From assembly GCA_016210845.1 (NCBI GenBank), contig JACQTK010000226.1, positions 1 to 35,315 of the forward strand: a DNA stretch of 35,315 nt, written 5' to 3'. The stretch is from Acidobacteriota bacterium (lineage in GTDB: Bacteria > Acidobacteriota > Vicinamibacteria > Vicinamibacterales > UBA2999). The notes below the pieces were generated by a model. That model was not told the DNA's origin, searched no databases, and saw only the letters and a list, made by a program, of their open reading frames with translations. The position numbers were made by a program, and so were the translations under genes. This document shows positions 22,610 to 30,600 of the stretch, in pieces; within the stretch, counting starts at the first letter, position 1; each line of letters begins with the position of its first letter.

Positions 22610-23470
22610 ATGAACAAGCTGCCTGTTGCCAAGCGCGCCCAGGTCCTCTCGCTGCTCTGCGAGGGGACCTCGATGCGGGCCGTGTCCCGGCTGGCCGACG
22701 TGTCGATCAACACGGTCACCAAGCTACTTGTTGATGCTGGCCGGCTCTGCGCGGCCTTCCACGACGATCAGGTGCGCGGCGTGAAGGCGCAGCGGGTTCA
22801 GGTGGATGAAATCTGGAGCTTCACCTACGCGAAGGCGAAGAACGTTCCGAAGGCGAAGAAGGCGCCGGTTGGTGCGGGTGATACGTGGACGTGGACCGGG
22901 CTCGAGGCGGACTCCAAGCTGATCGTCTCGTGGCTCGTAGGGCCGCGTGATGCGGGCTCGGCTTTCACGTTCACCAGCGACCTGAAGGCACGCTTGGCGA
23001 ATCGCGTCCAGCTCACGTCCGATGGCCTCAAAGTTTATGTGGATGCGGTCGAGGATGCCTTCGGGGCTGATGTCGATTACGCGCAGCTCGTGAAACTATA
23101 CGGGCCGTCCGGCGAGAATGAAACGCGCTACAGCCCGGCGAAGTGCATCGGCTGTCTCTCGAAGACGGTCACGGGCGACCCGGCCCCGAAGTACATCTCC
23201 ACCAGCTACTCGGAGCGACAGAATCTCACGATGCGGATGCACATGCGCCGATTCACCCGGCTCACGAACGGCTTTTCGAAGAAGCTGGAGAACCACGTCC
23301 ACATGGTCGCCCTCTACACGGTCTTCTACAATTTCACTAAGATCCACAAGACGCTGCGGGTGACCCCGGCGATGGAAGCGGGCCTGACGGATCGCCTGTG
23401 GAGCATGGAAGACGTAGTGCGGCTACTCGAAGAGGTTGAAGCGCCACAGCCTGCGGCTCAGTCAAACTGA
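22610..23470 (+). CDS. IS1-family DDE transposase
   Basis: 286 residues from ATG 22610 (upstream in-frame ATG 22538 would add a non-family extension). The N-terminal HTH is KRAQVLSLLCEGTSMRAVSR then LADVSINTVTKLLVDAGRLC. The catalytic D66 lies in QVDEIWSF, D138 in LTSDGLKVYVDAVEDAFG and E202 in YSERQNLTMRMHMRRFTRLT, the DDE triad of IS1-type enzymes. The end FYNFTKIHKTLRVTPAMEAG is also typical of the ISMhu11-like branch. It is read from one frame, without the programmed frameshift of classical IS1. Its stop lies inside the right terminal repeat region. The gene is intact and could be active. Confidence 0.92.
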   Translation: MNKLPVAKRAQVLSLLCEGTSMRAVSRLADVSINTVTKLLVDAGRLCAAFHDDQVRGVKAQRVQVDEIWSFTYAKAKNVPKAKKAPVGAGDTWTWTGLEADSKLIVSWLVGPRDAGSAFTFTSDLKARLANRVQLTSDGLKVYVDAVEDAFGADVDYAQLVKLYGPSGENETRYSPAKCIGCLSKTVTGDPAPKYISTSYSERQNLTMRMHMRRFTRLTNGFSKKLENHVHMVALYTVFYNFTKIHKTLRVTPAMEAGLTDRLWSMEDVVRLLEEVEAPQPAAQSN

Positions 23471-23479
23471 GACACTACC
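23457..23479 (-). repeat. Right terminal inverted repeat (IRR)
   Basis: Inverse complement begins GGTAGTGTCTCAGTTTGACT and pairs with the left end. The transposase stop codon lies within it. Confidence 0.8.
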
Positions 23480-23487
23480 GTCCAGGG
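23480..23487 (+). repeat. Right target-site duplication GTCCAGGG
   Basis: Identical to 20194-20201 and directly abutting the right inverted repeat. The interrupted regulator gene resumes at 23488 in the restored frame. Confidence 0.85.
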
Positions 23488-24243
23488 CGGCCAGTTGCTG
23501 TGGCTCACGCTACGGGGCGCGCTCGAACGGACGTTCTCCTTCGACGACAGCGTCAGCTTCGGTGCCGGCGACTACCGCGCACCCTGGGGCATCACCGATT
23601 TCGAGGTGGACGAGCGGACTGGAGTGCGCCGCGTCGCCGTATCGGCGCATCACTACACGTGGTGGCCCAGCCTCGTCACCGTCCTCGACGACGGGTGGCG
23701 ACGGCGAGGCACCTTCGTACATGCGGGCTGGATCGAGAGGGTGCACTGGCTGTCGGCAGAGCGCCTGCTCGTGCTGGGATTTTCCGAGGCACTCGACGGC
23801 GGGATGGCCGCCATTCTGGACGTCAACGACCTCGACGGCCAGTCGCCGGCGCCTCCCGACAGCCCGTTCTTCTGCGCGAACTGCGGCACCGGCCGGCCGC
23901 TGCGCTACATCGTCATGCCGCGGTCCGAGGTCAATCGCGCCTCGTCATCGCGCTTCAACCGCGCACGTGCGGATCCGGTTGGCGAGCATTTCGTGGTGCG
24001 CACGATCGAGGTGCCGCAAGGTGTCGGCGATGCCGCCGACGCGTTGTACGAGTTCTCACCATCGTTCGACCTGCTCTCCGCCTCCTTCAGCTCCCGCTAT
24101 TGGGAGATCCACCGTACGCTCGAGGAGCAGGGGAAGATCGCTCATTCTCGCGAGGAGTGTCCGGACCGCGACGGGCCGCGCGAGATTCTCGTGTGGGAGC
24201 CGGGAGCCGGCTGGAACACGCTCACAGCCCGTTGATGAACAGC

Positions 24244-24689
24244 TTACTGGCTCCCCCGACAGGCAGTGGGGTCGTCCCGCGGTTGAGCCGTGCCGGTCAT
24301 CGTGAACCTGAACCGGAAGCTCACGGCGCTGGTACCGGTGGAGCGGAAGTAATGGATTTGGCAACGGCTGATGCCTGGTGTCTGGGAGTCGGTGCCTGGC
24401 GGCACATTCGGAGACAGCGGCCCCTCGACATGCTCGATGGTGCCGGCCACTGGACCTCCAGGGACGTTGGACTCACGGCCAGGCTGTTGGTCGGCGGGCA
24501 ATCGGGCGGCGTTGGCGACGGCGGACATGCCGAATCAAGAGCCGGCACCGTGTCCGTGGGTCCTGTTGGTCCCGTGGCGCTCGAGCCGCGATCGCCGCAT
24601 GCGATCGTCACGGCAATCGCGACTGCCACGACAGCGCACTCCGTCAGGACGACGACGCCTCGCTCCGGCATGCGGTCGCTCCGGGCCAT
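24244..24689 (-). pseudogene. Small lipoprotein gene, probably frameshifted
   Basis: The ATG at 24689 follows AGGAGA at a good distance. The N-terminus MARSDRMPERGVVVLTECAV then VAVAIAVTIACGDRGSSATG is a lipoprotein signal with a Cys after the hydrophobic segment. In this frame the sequence soon becomes Pro/Ser/Arg-rich and ends far short of a domain. Another minus frame ending at 24244 gives LPADQQPGRESNVPGGPVAG, IEHVEGPLSPNVPPGTDSQT and ISRCQIHYFRSTGTSAVSFR, which looks more like a real exported beta domain. A single indel near 24500-24600 would join them. It is convergent with the regulator remnant, divergent from the aminotransferase gene, and shares the conserved 63-bp element upstream. 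The frameshift is inference. Confidence 0.45.
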
Positions 24690-24703
24690 GTTGATGGTCT
24701 CCT

Positions 24704-24766
24704 GAGGATGCGGGTACGCTGGGCGGCAGCTCAAGCGACAAATACGGGCATAAGCAGCCATCGGCG
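24704..24766. promoter_or_regulatory. 63-bp conserved element, copy B, in the lipoprotein/aminotransferase divergent promoter
   Basis: Gap-free match to 19608-19670 (about 53 of 63). Contains TTGTCGCTTGAGC on the minus strand (24741-24729). Copy B stands between the small lipoprotein start at 24689 and the aminotransferase start at 24794, about 5 kb from copy A, or 1.8 kb if the insertion element is disregarded. Confidence 0.55.
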
Positions 24767-24793
24767 AGATTGGCCATGGCCAGGAGACGTGAC

Positions 24794-26086
24794 ATGTGGA
24801 GCCGCCGCGCATTCCTTCGGGCCTCCGGTGCGCTCGGCGCGGGCGTGGTCGCAGGTCGCCCGCACGGCCTCGACACGATCGCCCAGGCGACGGCATCGGT
24901 GTCGGGCCAGTCGCCGGACGCCGTCGCGCAGGATGAAAGGTACTGGCGCGAGATTCGGCAAGCCTTCGTGCTCGATCCGGATCTGATCAACCTGAACAAC
25001 GGCAACAGCTCTTCCAGTCCCGAGATTGTCCACGACGCTTTCGCTCGGCATCTCGATACCTCCAACCTTCTGCCCGTCTACCATCGCGGCCGCCTCGAGC
25101 AGACGTTCGAGGCCGTGCGCCGCGAGCTGGCGAGCGAGTTCGGGTGCGATCCGCAGGAGCTGGCCTTCACCCGCAACGCCACCGAGGCGCTGCACATCGC
25201 GCAGATGGGCGTGGACCTGCAGCCGGGCGACGAGGTGGTGACCACCGATCAGGACTACCCGCGGATGCTCTGGGCCTGGGACCAGCGCGCGCGGCGCGAT
25301 CGGATCGTCGTGAGGCGGATGCAGTTTCCGGTGCCGACGACGGGGGACGATCTCGTGCGGCGATTCGAGCAGGCGATGACGCCGCGGACCAGGGTATTCC
25401 ACTTCTGCCACGTCACCAACGTGACAGGACAGCTCTTTCCCGTGCGGGAGCTGAGCCGGCTGGCACGCGAGCGTGGCATCGTGACGATCGTCGACGGTGC
25501 GCAGGCGGCCGGCCACTTCCCGTTCAGCCTCCGCGAGCTCGAGTGCGACTTCTACGGGACGAGCCTGCACAAGTGGCTGATGGCGCCGCACGGCACGGGA
25601 TTCCTCTTCGTGCGGCGCGACCGCATCGCATCCACCTGGCCGCTGATGCCAGCCGTCGCGAGCATGGGCGGCGACGTCCGCAAGTTCGAAGAGGTGGGCA
25701 CCCAGCCGGCAGCCGCGCGCGCGGCAATCGCCGACGCGCTCGCCTTCCATCGCGCCATCGGCGCCGAGCGCAAGGCCGCGCGGCTGCGCTACCTGACGCT
25801 CCGCTGGGCGGATGCCCTGAAGGCGCACCCGCGCATCAGGATTCTGTCGAGCCTCGAGCCGCGGGAGACCTGGGGGCTCGCGATGGTGGCCATCGACGGC
25901 GTGGACTCCCGGGCGCTCGCGCAATCGCTGTTCGACGCGCACCGCATCGTCATCCCCGCCATGGTCACGCAGGGATTGCCGGGGCCCGTATTCGATTTCG
26001 AGGGGCTGCGCGTGACCCCGCAGGTCTACACGTCGCTCGAGGAGATCGACGCGTTCGTGGGGGCGGTGAGGGAAGTGCTCGTGTAG
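24794..26086 (+). CDS. Tat-exported class-V aminotransferase-fold enzyme (isopenicillin-N-epimerase-like)
   Basis: The start at 24794 is fixed by AGGAGA at 24782-24787; upstream in-frame ATGs lack such a site. 430 residues begin with a twin-arginine signal, MWSRRAFLRASGALGAGVVA. The PLP fold is clear: LINLNNGNSSSSPEIVHDAF, FTRNATEALHIAQMGVDLQP, DEVVTTDQDYPRMLWAW, IVDGAQAAGHFPF with the cofactor-binding D, and TSLHKWLMAPHGTGFLFVRR with the Schiff-base Lys at K260. Class-V family members include isopenicillin-N epimerase-like, cysteine desulfurase and kynureninase types; the closest pattern is the epimerase-like group of unknown substrates. Tat export of a folded, cofactor-loaded enzyme to the periplasm makes sense here. 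It diverges from a lipoprotein gene and converges on regulator paralog 3. Confidence 0.85.
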   Translation: MWSRRAFLRASGALGAGVVAGRPHGLDTIAQATASVSGQSPDAVAQDERYWREIRQAFVLDPDLINLNNGNSSSSPEIVHDAFARHLDTSNLLPVYHRGRLEQTFEAVRRELASEFGCDPQELAFTRNATEALHIAQMGVDLQPGDEVVTTDQDYPRMLWAWDQRARRDRIVVRRMQFPVPTTGDDLVRRFEQAMTPRTRVFHFCHVTNVTGQLFPVRELSRLARERGIVTIVDGAQAAGHFPFSLRELECDFYGTSLHKWLMAPHGTGFLFVRRDRIASTWPLMPAVASMGGDVRKFEEVGTQPAAARAAIADALAFHRAIGAERKAARLRYLTLRWADALKAHPRIRILSSLEPRETWGLAMVAIDGVDSRALAQSLFDAHRIVIPAMVTQGLPGPVFDFEGLRVTPQVYTSLEEIDAFVGAVREVLV

Positions 26087-26180
26087 GGCCGACCTGAAGG
26101 TCGGCCCCTACATCTTCTGGCTAAAGGTCGGCCCCTACATCTCTCGACGACGTCTCCCGACCCCTGAGGTCGGCCCTTCC
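26083..26180. repeat. GGTCGGCCCCTAC repeat cluster, likely bidirectional terminator
   Basis: 26083-26111 forms a hairpin (GTAGGG-CCGACC, short loop, GGTCGG-C-CCCTAC) and overlaps the aminotransferase TAG. AAGGTCGGCCCCTACATCT recurs at 26097-26115 and 26124-26142, and a shorter copy AGGTCGGCCCTTCC lies at 26167-26180. The cluster fills the whole space between two convergent genes. Similar GTAGGGGCCGACCT sequences are familiar as dispersed intergenic repeats in Acidobacteriota and other GC-rich genomes, so a REP-like element acting as terminator is likely. Confidence 0.7.
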
Positions 26181-27500
26181 TCAACGCACCGGCACGACGA
26201 TCGTCTGCCAGCTGCCGTCCGGTGTCCAGTGCTGCACCTCGAGGCCGCGCAGCTCCGGGCAGTCCTCGGCGCGATGGTCGAGCTTGCCTTCGGCTTCGAG
26301 CAGCCGGTGCCATTCCCAGAAGGAGTCGCTGAATCGCGCCCGGTGGAGACGCAGGTCGGGTGAAAGCTCGTAAATCGTGGCGGCGATCTCGGGGCCGGCG
26401 TTTTCCAGTACGTGCACCTGCACCGTCCCATCCACGAACGTCACCACGGCCGGCCCGTCGCCGGGAAACGTCCGCGCACGGCTGATGTCCGTACGGGGAA
26501 AAACGACGTACCGGAGGGGATCGCCTGGCGGGCAGCTCAGACACTCCATCGGGCTGCCGGGCGGCTCGGGAGAACGTCCGGTCGGGTTCGCGGCGTCCAG
26601 CACCGCGAAGAAATAGGCCTGCCGGCTGTTGCTCACCCCGGTTACGAACAGGTGACGGCCGTCGATCGATGGCGTCGCAGCACGAATCCATCCGGCGTTG
26701 ACGTACGTCCCGAGGCGCTTGCCGTCGCCGTTGAGGGTGATGAGCAGAGACGGCCACCAGGTGAAGTGGTGGACGGTCCACGCGATCCGTGCCTCGCCGG
26801 CCGCGCGATAGACCGTCAAATCGGCGCCAACCCACGGGGGCCCATACTCCTGGTCCCGAAAGCTCAGGCGATCGTCGACGGTCGCGGACCACTGCAGCCT
26901 GCCATCTGTGGCGAAGCGAACCAGCTCGCCGGCGCTGCGGTTCGACGGCCGATCCCGCAACTCCAGCGACGCGAGCAGGTCTACCCGTCCGTCGGCGTCG
27001 ACATCACCGATGTGGCTCCACCGTGTCTGCGGGGCGCCCAATTCCGTCGTGTCGAAGCGATGGGTCCAGCGCGTTCGGCCAGTCGCGTCGAGCGCGCGAA
27101 GCTCGTTGGCAACGATGGCGAGATCGGTGGGGGCGTCCGCCTCCCCCCGCAGCGTCCACGCGGTCGTGGCTCCCGCAATTACCAGGAGCGCGCCTGCCGC
27201 GCCCGCCAGGAACACACGTCGCCGGCGGGTGTGGCCATCCTGCGCGCCGGGCAGATCGGCCAGATCGCCGGTCTGCGAAGCGCGTACGGTGGAGGGCTCG
27301 TCCCCGCCGGTTTCAGCCGGTCGCTGCGCCAGCCAGTCATCGAGTTCCTGGGTGTAGGCGAAGACGCGCGGAAGCCGCCCGCCGGGGACACGGTGCACCG
27401 GGAGGCCGCGGTCCTGCTCCCAGCGGATGACGGTGCGGATGTCCCGGCGTAAGTACCGGGCAATCTCCTTCCACGAATCCAGGCGGGACGGATCGGTCAT
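26181..27500 (-). CDS. ToxR-like membrane regulator: excisionase-type HTH, one TM, extracytoplasmic sensor (paralog 3)
   Basis: 439 residues from ATG 27500. Residues ~5-60 are the HTH: RLDSWKEIARYLRRDIRTVI then RWEQDRGLPVHRVPGG and FAYTQELDDWL. A Pro/Thr/Asp-rich linker leads to a TM near residues 96-117 (VFLAGAAGALLVIAGATTAW). The outer domain includes WSHIGDVDADGRVDLLASLE, which resembles an FG-GAP/integrin-type Asp-rich loop, then WWPSLLITLNGDGKRLGTYV, the Cys pair C320/C323 (ECLSCP) before PLRYVVFPRTD, and DSFWEWHRLLEAEGKLDHRA with EDCPELRG. It shares the family layout with the proteins at 9111-10418 and 19678-24235 but keeps the extra Asp-rich loop. Divergent from the giant surface protein gene. 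Confidence 0.82.
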   Translation of the reverse strand: MTDPSRLDSWKEIARYLRRDIRTVIRWEQDRGLPVHRVPGGRLPRVFAYTQELDDWLAQRPAETGGDEPSTVRASQTGDLADLPGAQDGHTRRRRVFLAGAAGALLVIAGATTAWTLRGEADAPTDLAIVANELRALDATGRTRWTHRFDTTELGAPQTRWSHIGDVDADGRVDLLASLELRDRPSNRSAGELVRFATDGRLQWSATVDDRLSFRDQEYGPPWVGADLTVYRAAGEARIAWTVHHFTWWPSLLITLNGDGKRLGTYVNAGWIRAATPSIDGRHLFVTGVSNSRQAYFFAVLDAANPTGRSPEPPGSPMECLSCPPGDPLRYVVFPRTDISRARTFPGDGPAVVTFVDGTVQVHVLENAGPEIAATIYELSPDLRLHRARFSDSFWEWHRLLEAEGKLDHRAEDCPELRGLEVQHWTPDGSWQTIVVPVR

Positions 27501-27601
27501 CGGGTTGTGGGGTGTGCCGCTATTGTAACCGCGCGGGATTGTCGGCGGCGCTCCGCAGGATTTTCCCCGCGCCGCAACGGTTCGTCATCTTCTGACACAG
27601 A

Positions 27602-27614
27602 TTGCCAATTGCTG
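27602..27614 (+). promoter_or_regulatory. TTGCCAATTGCTG motif in the regulator/giant-protein divergent region
   Basis: Weak relative of the TTGYCNNTTGAGC motif at 9067, 19633 and 24729, and in the same orientation relative to the adjacent HTH gene. The 183-bp divergent region 27501-27683 also has TACAAT on the minus strand (27527-27522), a possible -10 for the regulator. Match to the motif may be chance. Confidence 0.25.
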
Positions 27615-27683
27615 AGGCGGCGACCCGTTTGCTCAGATCCACCACGGCATTTCACGGGGACCTAGGCAAACGGGAGGCCGGAC

Positions 27684-30600
27684 ATGCGGTATGGATGGAC
27701 GTCGATCGGGCGGGCCGCGGGCCGCACAGGACGGGCGCGGCTCTTGACGCTTGGCCTGCTGCTGACGACAGCGTTCGTTCAGAACGGCGCCGTCCAAGGC
27801 ACGTGGACAGCGAAGGCGGCAATGCCAACGCCGCGCCAGTTCCCCGCCGCCGGGGTCGTCGACGGTCGCCTGTACGTGGCCAGCGGCAACGACAACCAGT
27901 GGCATGGGGCGTGGTTCCGCGTAGCGACGCTGGAGATCTACGACCCGGTCCTGGATAGTTGGAGCACCGGGGCGTCGATCCCGATCCCGCTCTATGCGGC
28001 AGGCTCGGGGGCCATCGGGAACAAGCTGTACGTCGCCGGCGGCCAGCCGTGGCCCCAGGTGTCGGGCGAGAACATCAACATCAAGAAACTGCAGATTTAC
28101 GACGCCACCACCAACCAGTGGTCGGAAGGGGTGTCGATGCCCGCGGGCGTTGGCGGCATGGCGAGTGCCGTGTACGACGGCAAACTGTACGTGGCGGGCG
28201 GCCGCAACGCGAGCAATTCAGCCAATATCGCCAATCTCTACATCTACGATTCATCGACCCAGACCTGGAGGGCCGGGGCCTCCATGAGCACCGCGCGCCA
28301 GGGCGCCGGCGCGGCGTTTCTGGACGGCCGGATGTACGTGGTCGGCGGACACAACGGCTCCGTCCTGGCCACCGTGGAAGCCTACGACCCGAGCGCAGGC
28401 CCGCTGGGCAGCGATGGTCTGCTCTTGGGTGCCTGGACGACGAAGGCGCCACTGCAGACGGCGCGCTGGGGCGTTACCGCCGCCGTGGTCGACGGGACGC
28501 TCTACGCAGTCGGGGGAAAGGATGCCAGTGCGAATCTCGCCGTCGTCGAGGTCTACGACCCGACAGCCGGTCCGCTCGGCAGTGACGGCCTGCCCATCGG
28601 CGCCTGGACGGTGGTCGACCCGATGCCGGCGGCGCATTTCATGGCCGCCGCGGACGTGATCGACGATGTCCTCTACGTTGCTGGAGGCCAGACGACCGGT
28701 GACGCCTTTACGGGCGCCAATCACGCGTTCGCCCCCGTTCCAGCCGACACCTCGCCGCCGACACTGGCGCTTCCAAACCTGGTCACCGCTGAAGCGACGT
28801 CGGCCGACGGGGCGATTGTGACCTACGTTGCCTCGGCCACCGACGATGTCGACGGCCCGGTGACCCTCGAGTGCCAGACGGACGCGACTCCGCCGGTTGC
28901 CGTTCAGTCCGGCTCGCTGTTCCCGCTTGGCACCACGGTCGTCAACTGCAGCGCAACCGATGCCGCTGGCAACAGTGCCGAGGGCAGCTTCGAAGTGCGG
29001 GTCGAGGACACCACGGCGCCGAGTTTCAGCGGCGTGCCCTCGGACATCACCACGCCCGCCACCTCGCTCGGCGGCGCCGCCGTCTCGTATGCGACGCCGA
29101 CCGCGAGCGACGTTGTGGACGGCACGGTTCCGGTGAGCTGCACGCCGGCCTCGGAGTCGACGTTCGCCATCGGCACGATCACCGTGACCTGCACCGCGAC
29201 CGATGCCGCGACCAATTCGGCCTCGACCACGTTCACGGTGACGGTGACCAAGCTGAACCAGACGATCACGTTTGGGGCGCTGGCCGACAAGGTCTTCGGG
29301 GACCCCGATTTTGCGGTCAGCGCGACGGCCAGCTCGGGCCTGGCCGTGAGCTTCAGCGCGGCTGGGGAGTGCACGGTGAGCGGTGCCTCGGCACACGTGA
29401 CGGCTGCGGGCACGTGTACGATCACGGCCTCCCAGGCCGGCGACAGTCATTACAACGCCGCGCCGAACGTGTCGCAGAGCTTCGCGATCGCAGAACCTGC
29501 GCTGAATTTCGTGGCGGCGGTGCCGGTGCCGTCGGACACGCGGCTGATCGCCGCCAACAGTGTCACCCACCGAGCGTATGTGGCCGTTGGAAGCGGGTTT
29601 ACCTCGTCGACGTTCAAGGTGTCGGTCATTGAAGGAACCAGTGACGTCGCCGACATTCCGGTGTCTGCCGGGAGCACCGGACCAACCTGGGTCGCGGTGA
29701 ACGAGGCGACCAACCGGATCTACGTGAATCACACCGGCGCCAACTTCGCCACGGCGATCAACGGTGCGAGCAATTCCGTCATCGGGACGTTCAGCACAGG
29801 CCAATACCCCGAGGGCATCGTCACGAATCCATTGACGAACAGGCTGTACGTCGCCAATACCAACAGCGGGAACGTGCAGGTGTTCAACACCGCGAACGAT
29901 GCCAACTCGGTCGTGGCCACGATTGCCATTCCAGGCTCCGGGGCCGGCATCACGAATCTGTATCTGGCGATCATTCCGGGGGCGAATCGGCTGTTCGTGA
30001 CCGCCCCCGGGCTCAAGAGAGTGTTCGTCGTCGACACGACGAGCAACTCCGTTGTGACGAGCGTCGCCACGCCATTCAGCTCCTATTTCATCGCGGCACA
30101 TCCCGTGACCAACGAGCTGTATCTCACGCTCTCCGGCGACCCGCATGTGCTCGTCCTGGACGGGTCGACCGGTGCCGAGATCGCCTCGATACCCGTGAGC
30201 GGCCCCGCCCAGGGCCTGGGCGTCAATGCCAGGTCCAATCGAATCTACGTGACGACGACCGGCGCGGATGCGAGCAAAGTCACGGTCATCGACGGCGCGA
30301 CGCACAGCGTGGTGGGGACGAGCACCGACCTCGGATCGCCGCTCGACAAGATCGCGTTCGACAAGTCGTACGGACGCGTGTACGTCACGACCACCTCGAG
30401 GACGGTCGCCTTGCTCGACGATCCGGAGACGCCGCCCGATTCGACCCCGCCCGTCATCAGCGACGTGCCCGCCGACATCATGGTCCCCGCCACGTCATCG
30501 AGTGGTGCAGCGGTCTCCTACACGGCGCCGACGGCTGTCGACGATGTGGACGGAACGGTGCCGGTCGTGTGTACGCCGGCCTCGGGTTCGGTGTTCGGCA

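Larger units (their letters stand above)
20202..23479 (+). mobile_element. IS1-family element of 3,278 bp with five passenger genes
   Basis: The ends are GGTGGTGTCTCAGT at 20202 and, inverted, GGTAGTGTCTCAGT at 23479. They start with GGT as in IS1 and stay similar over ~23 bp. Target duplications GTCCAGGG flank both ends, and excision in silico restores the split regulator. The transposase (22610-23470) lies at the right end, its stop inside the right inverted repeat region. Ordinary IS1-family members are ~0.7-1.1 kb. The extra 2.3 kb carries a small Cys protein (minus), a small basic protein (plus) and a three-gene minus-strand operon. The cargo has lower GC and more AT-rich codons than the surroundings, consistent with transfer. 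Intact ends and the perfect duplication point to a recent insertion. Confidence 0.88.
19678..24235 (+). pseudogene. ToxR-like membrane regulator (paralog 2), interrupted by an IS1-family element
   Basis: The N-terminal part (19678-20201) encodes RLDSWKAIAVYLHRDERTVR, RWERQLGLPIRRVPGG and a TM near residues 81-100 (VPTVVLGCGLLAVGVVW), and reaches FRLRRADDAVQG. The C-terminal part resumes at 23488 with GQLLWLTLRGALERTFSFDD and continues through YTWWPSLVTVLDDGWRRRGT, the Cys motif CANC and RPLRYIVMPRSEVN, to EECPDRDGPR and the stop at 24235. Joining 20201 to 23488 (that is, removing the element and one copy of its 8-bp target duplication) gives 1,272 bases, an exact 423-residue frame that aligns throughout with paralogs 1 and 3. 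C304 and C307 of the joined protein are the conserved Cys pair. In the present state the first part ends in VVSQSG and a stop inside the element, leaving an HTH-TM fragment that might still bind DNA. Confidence 0.88.
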
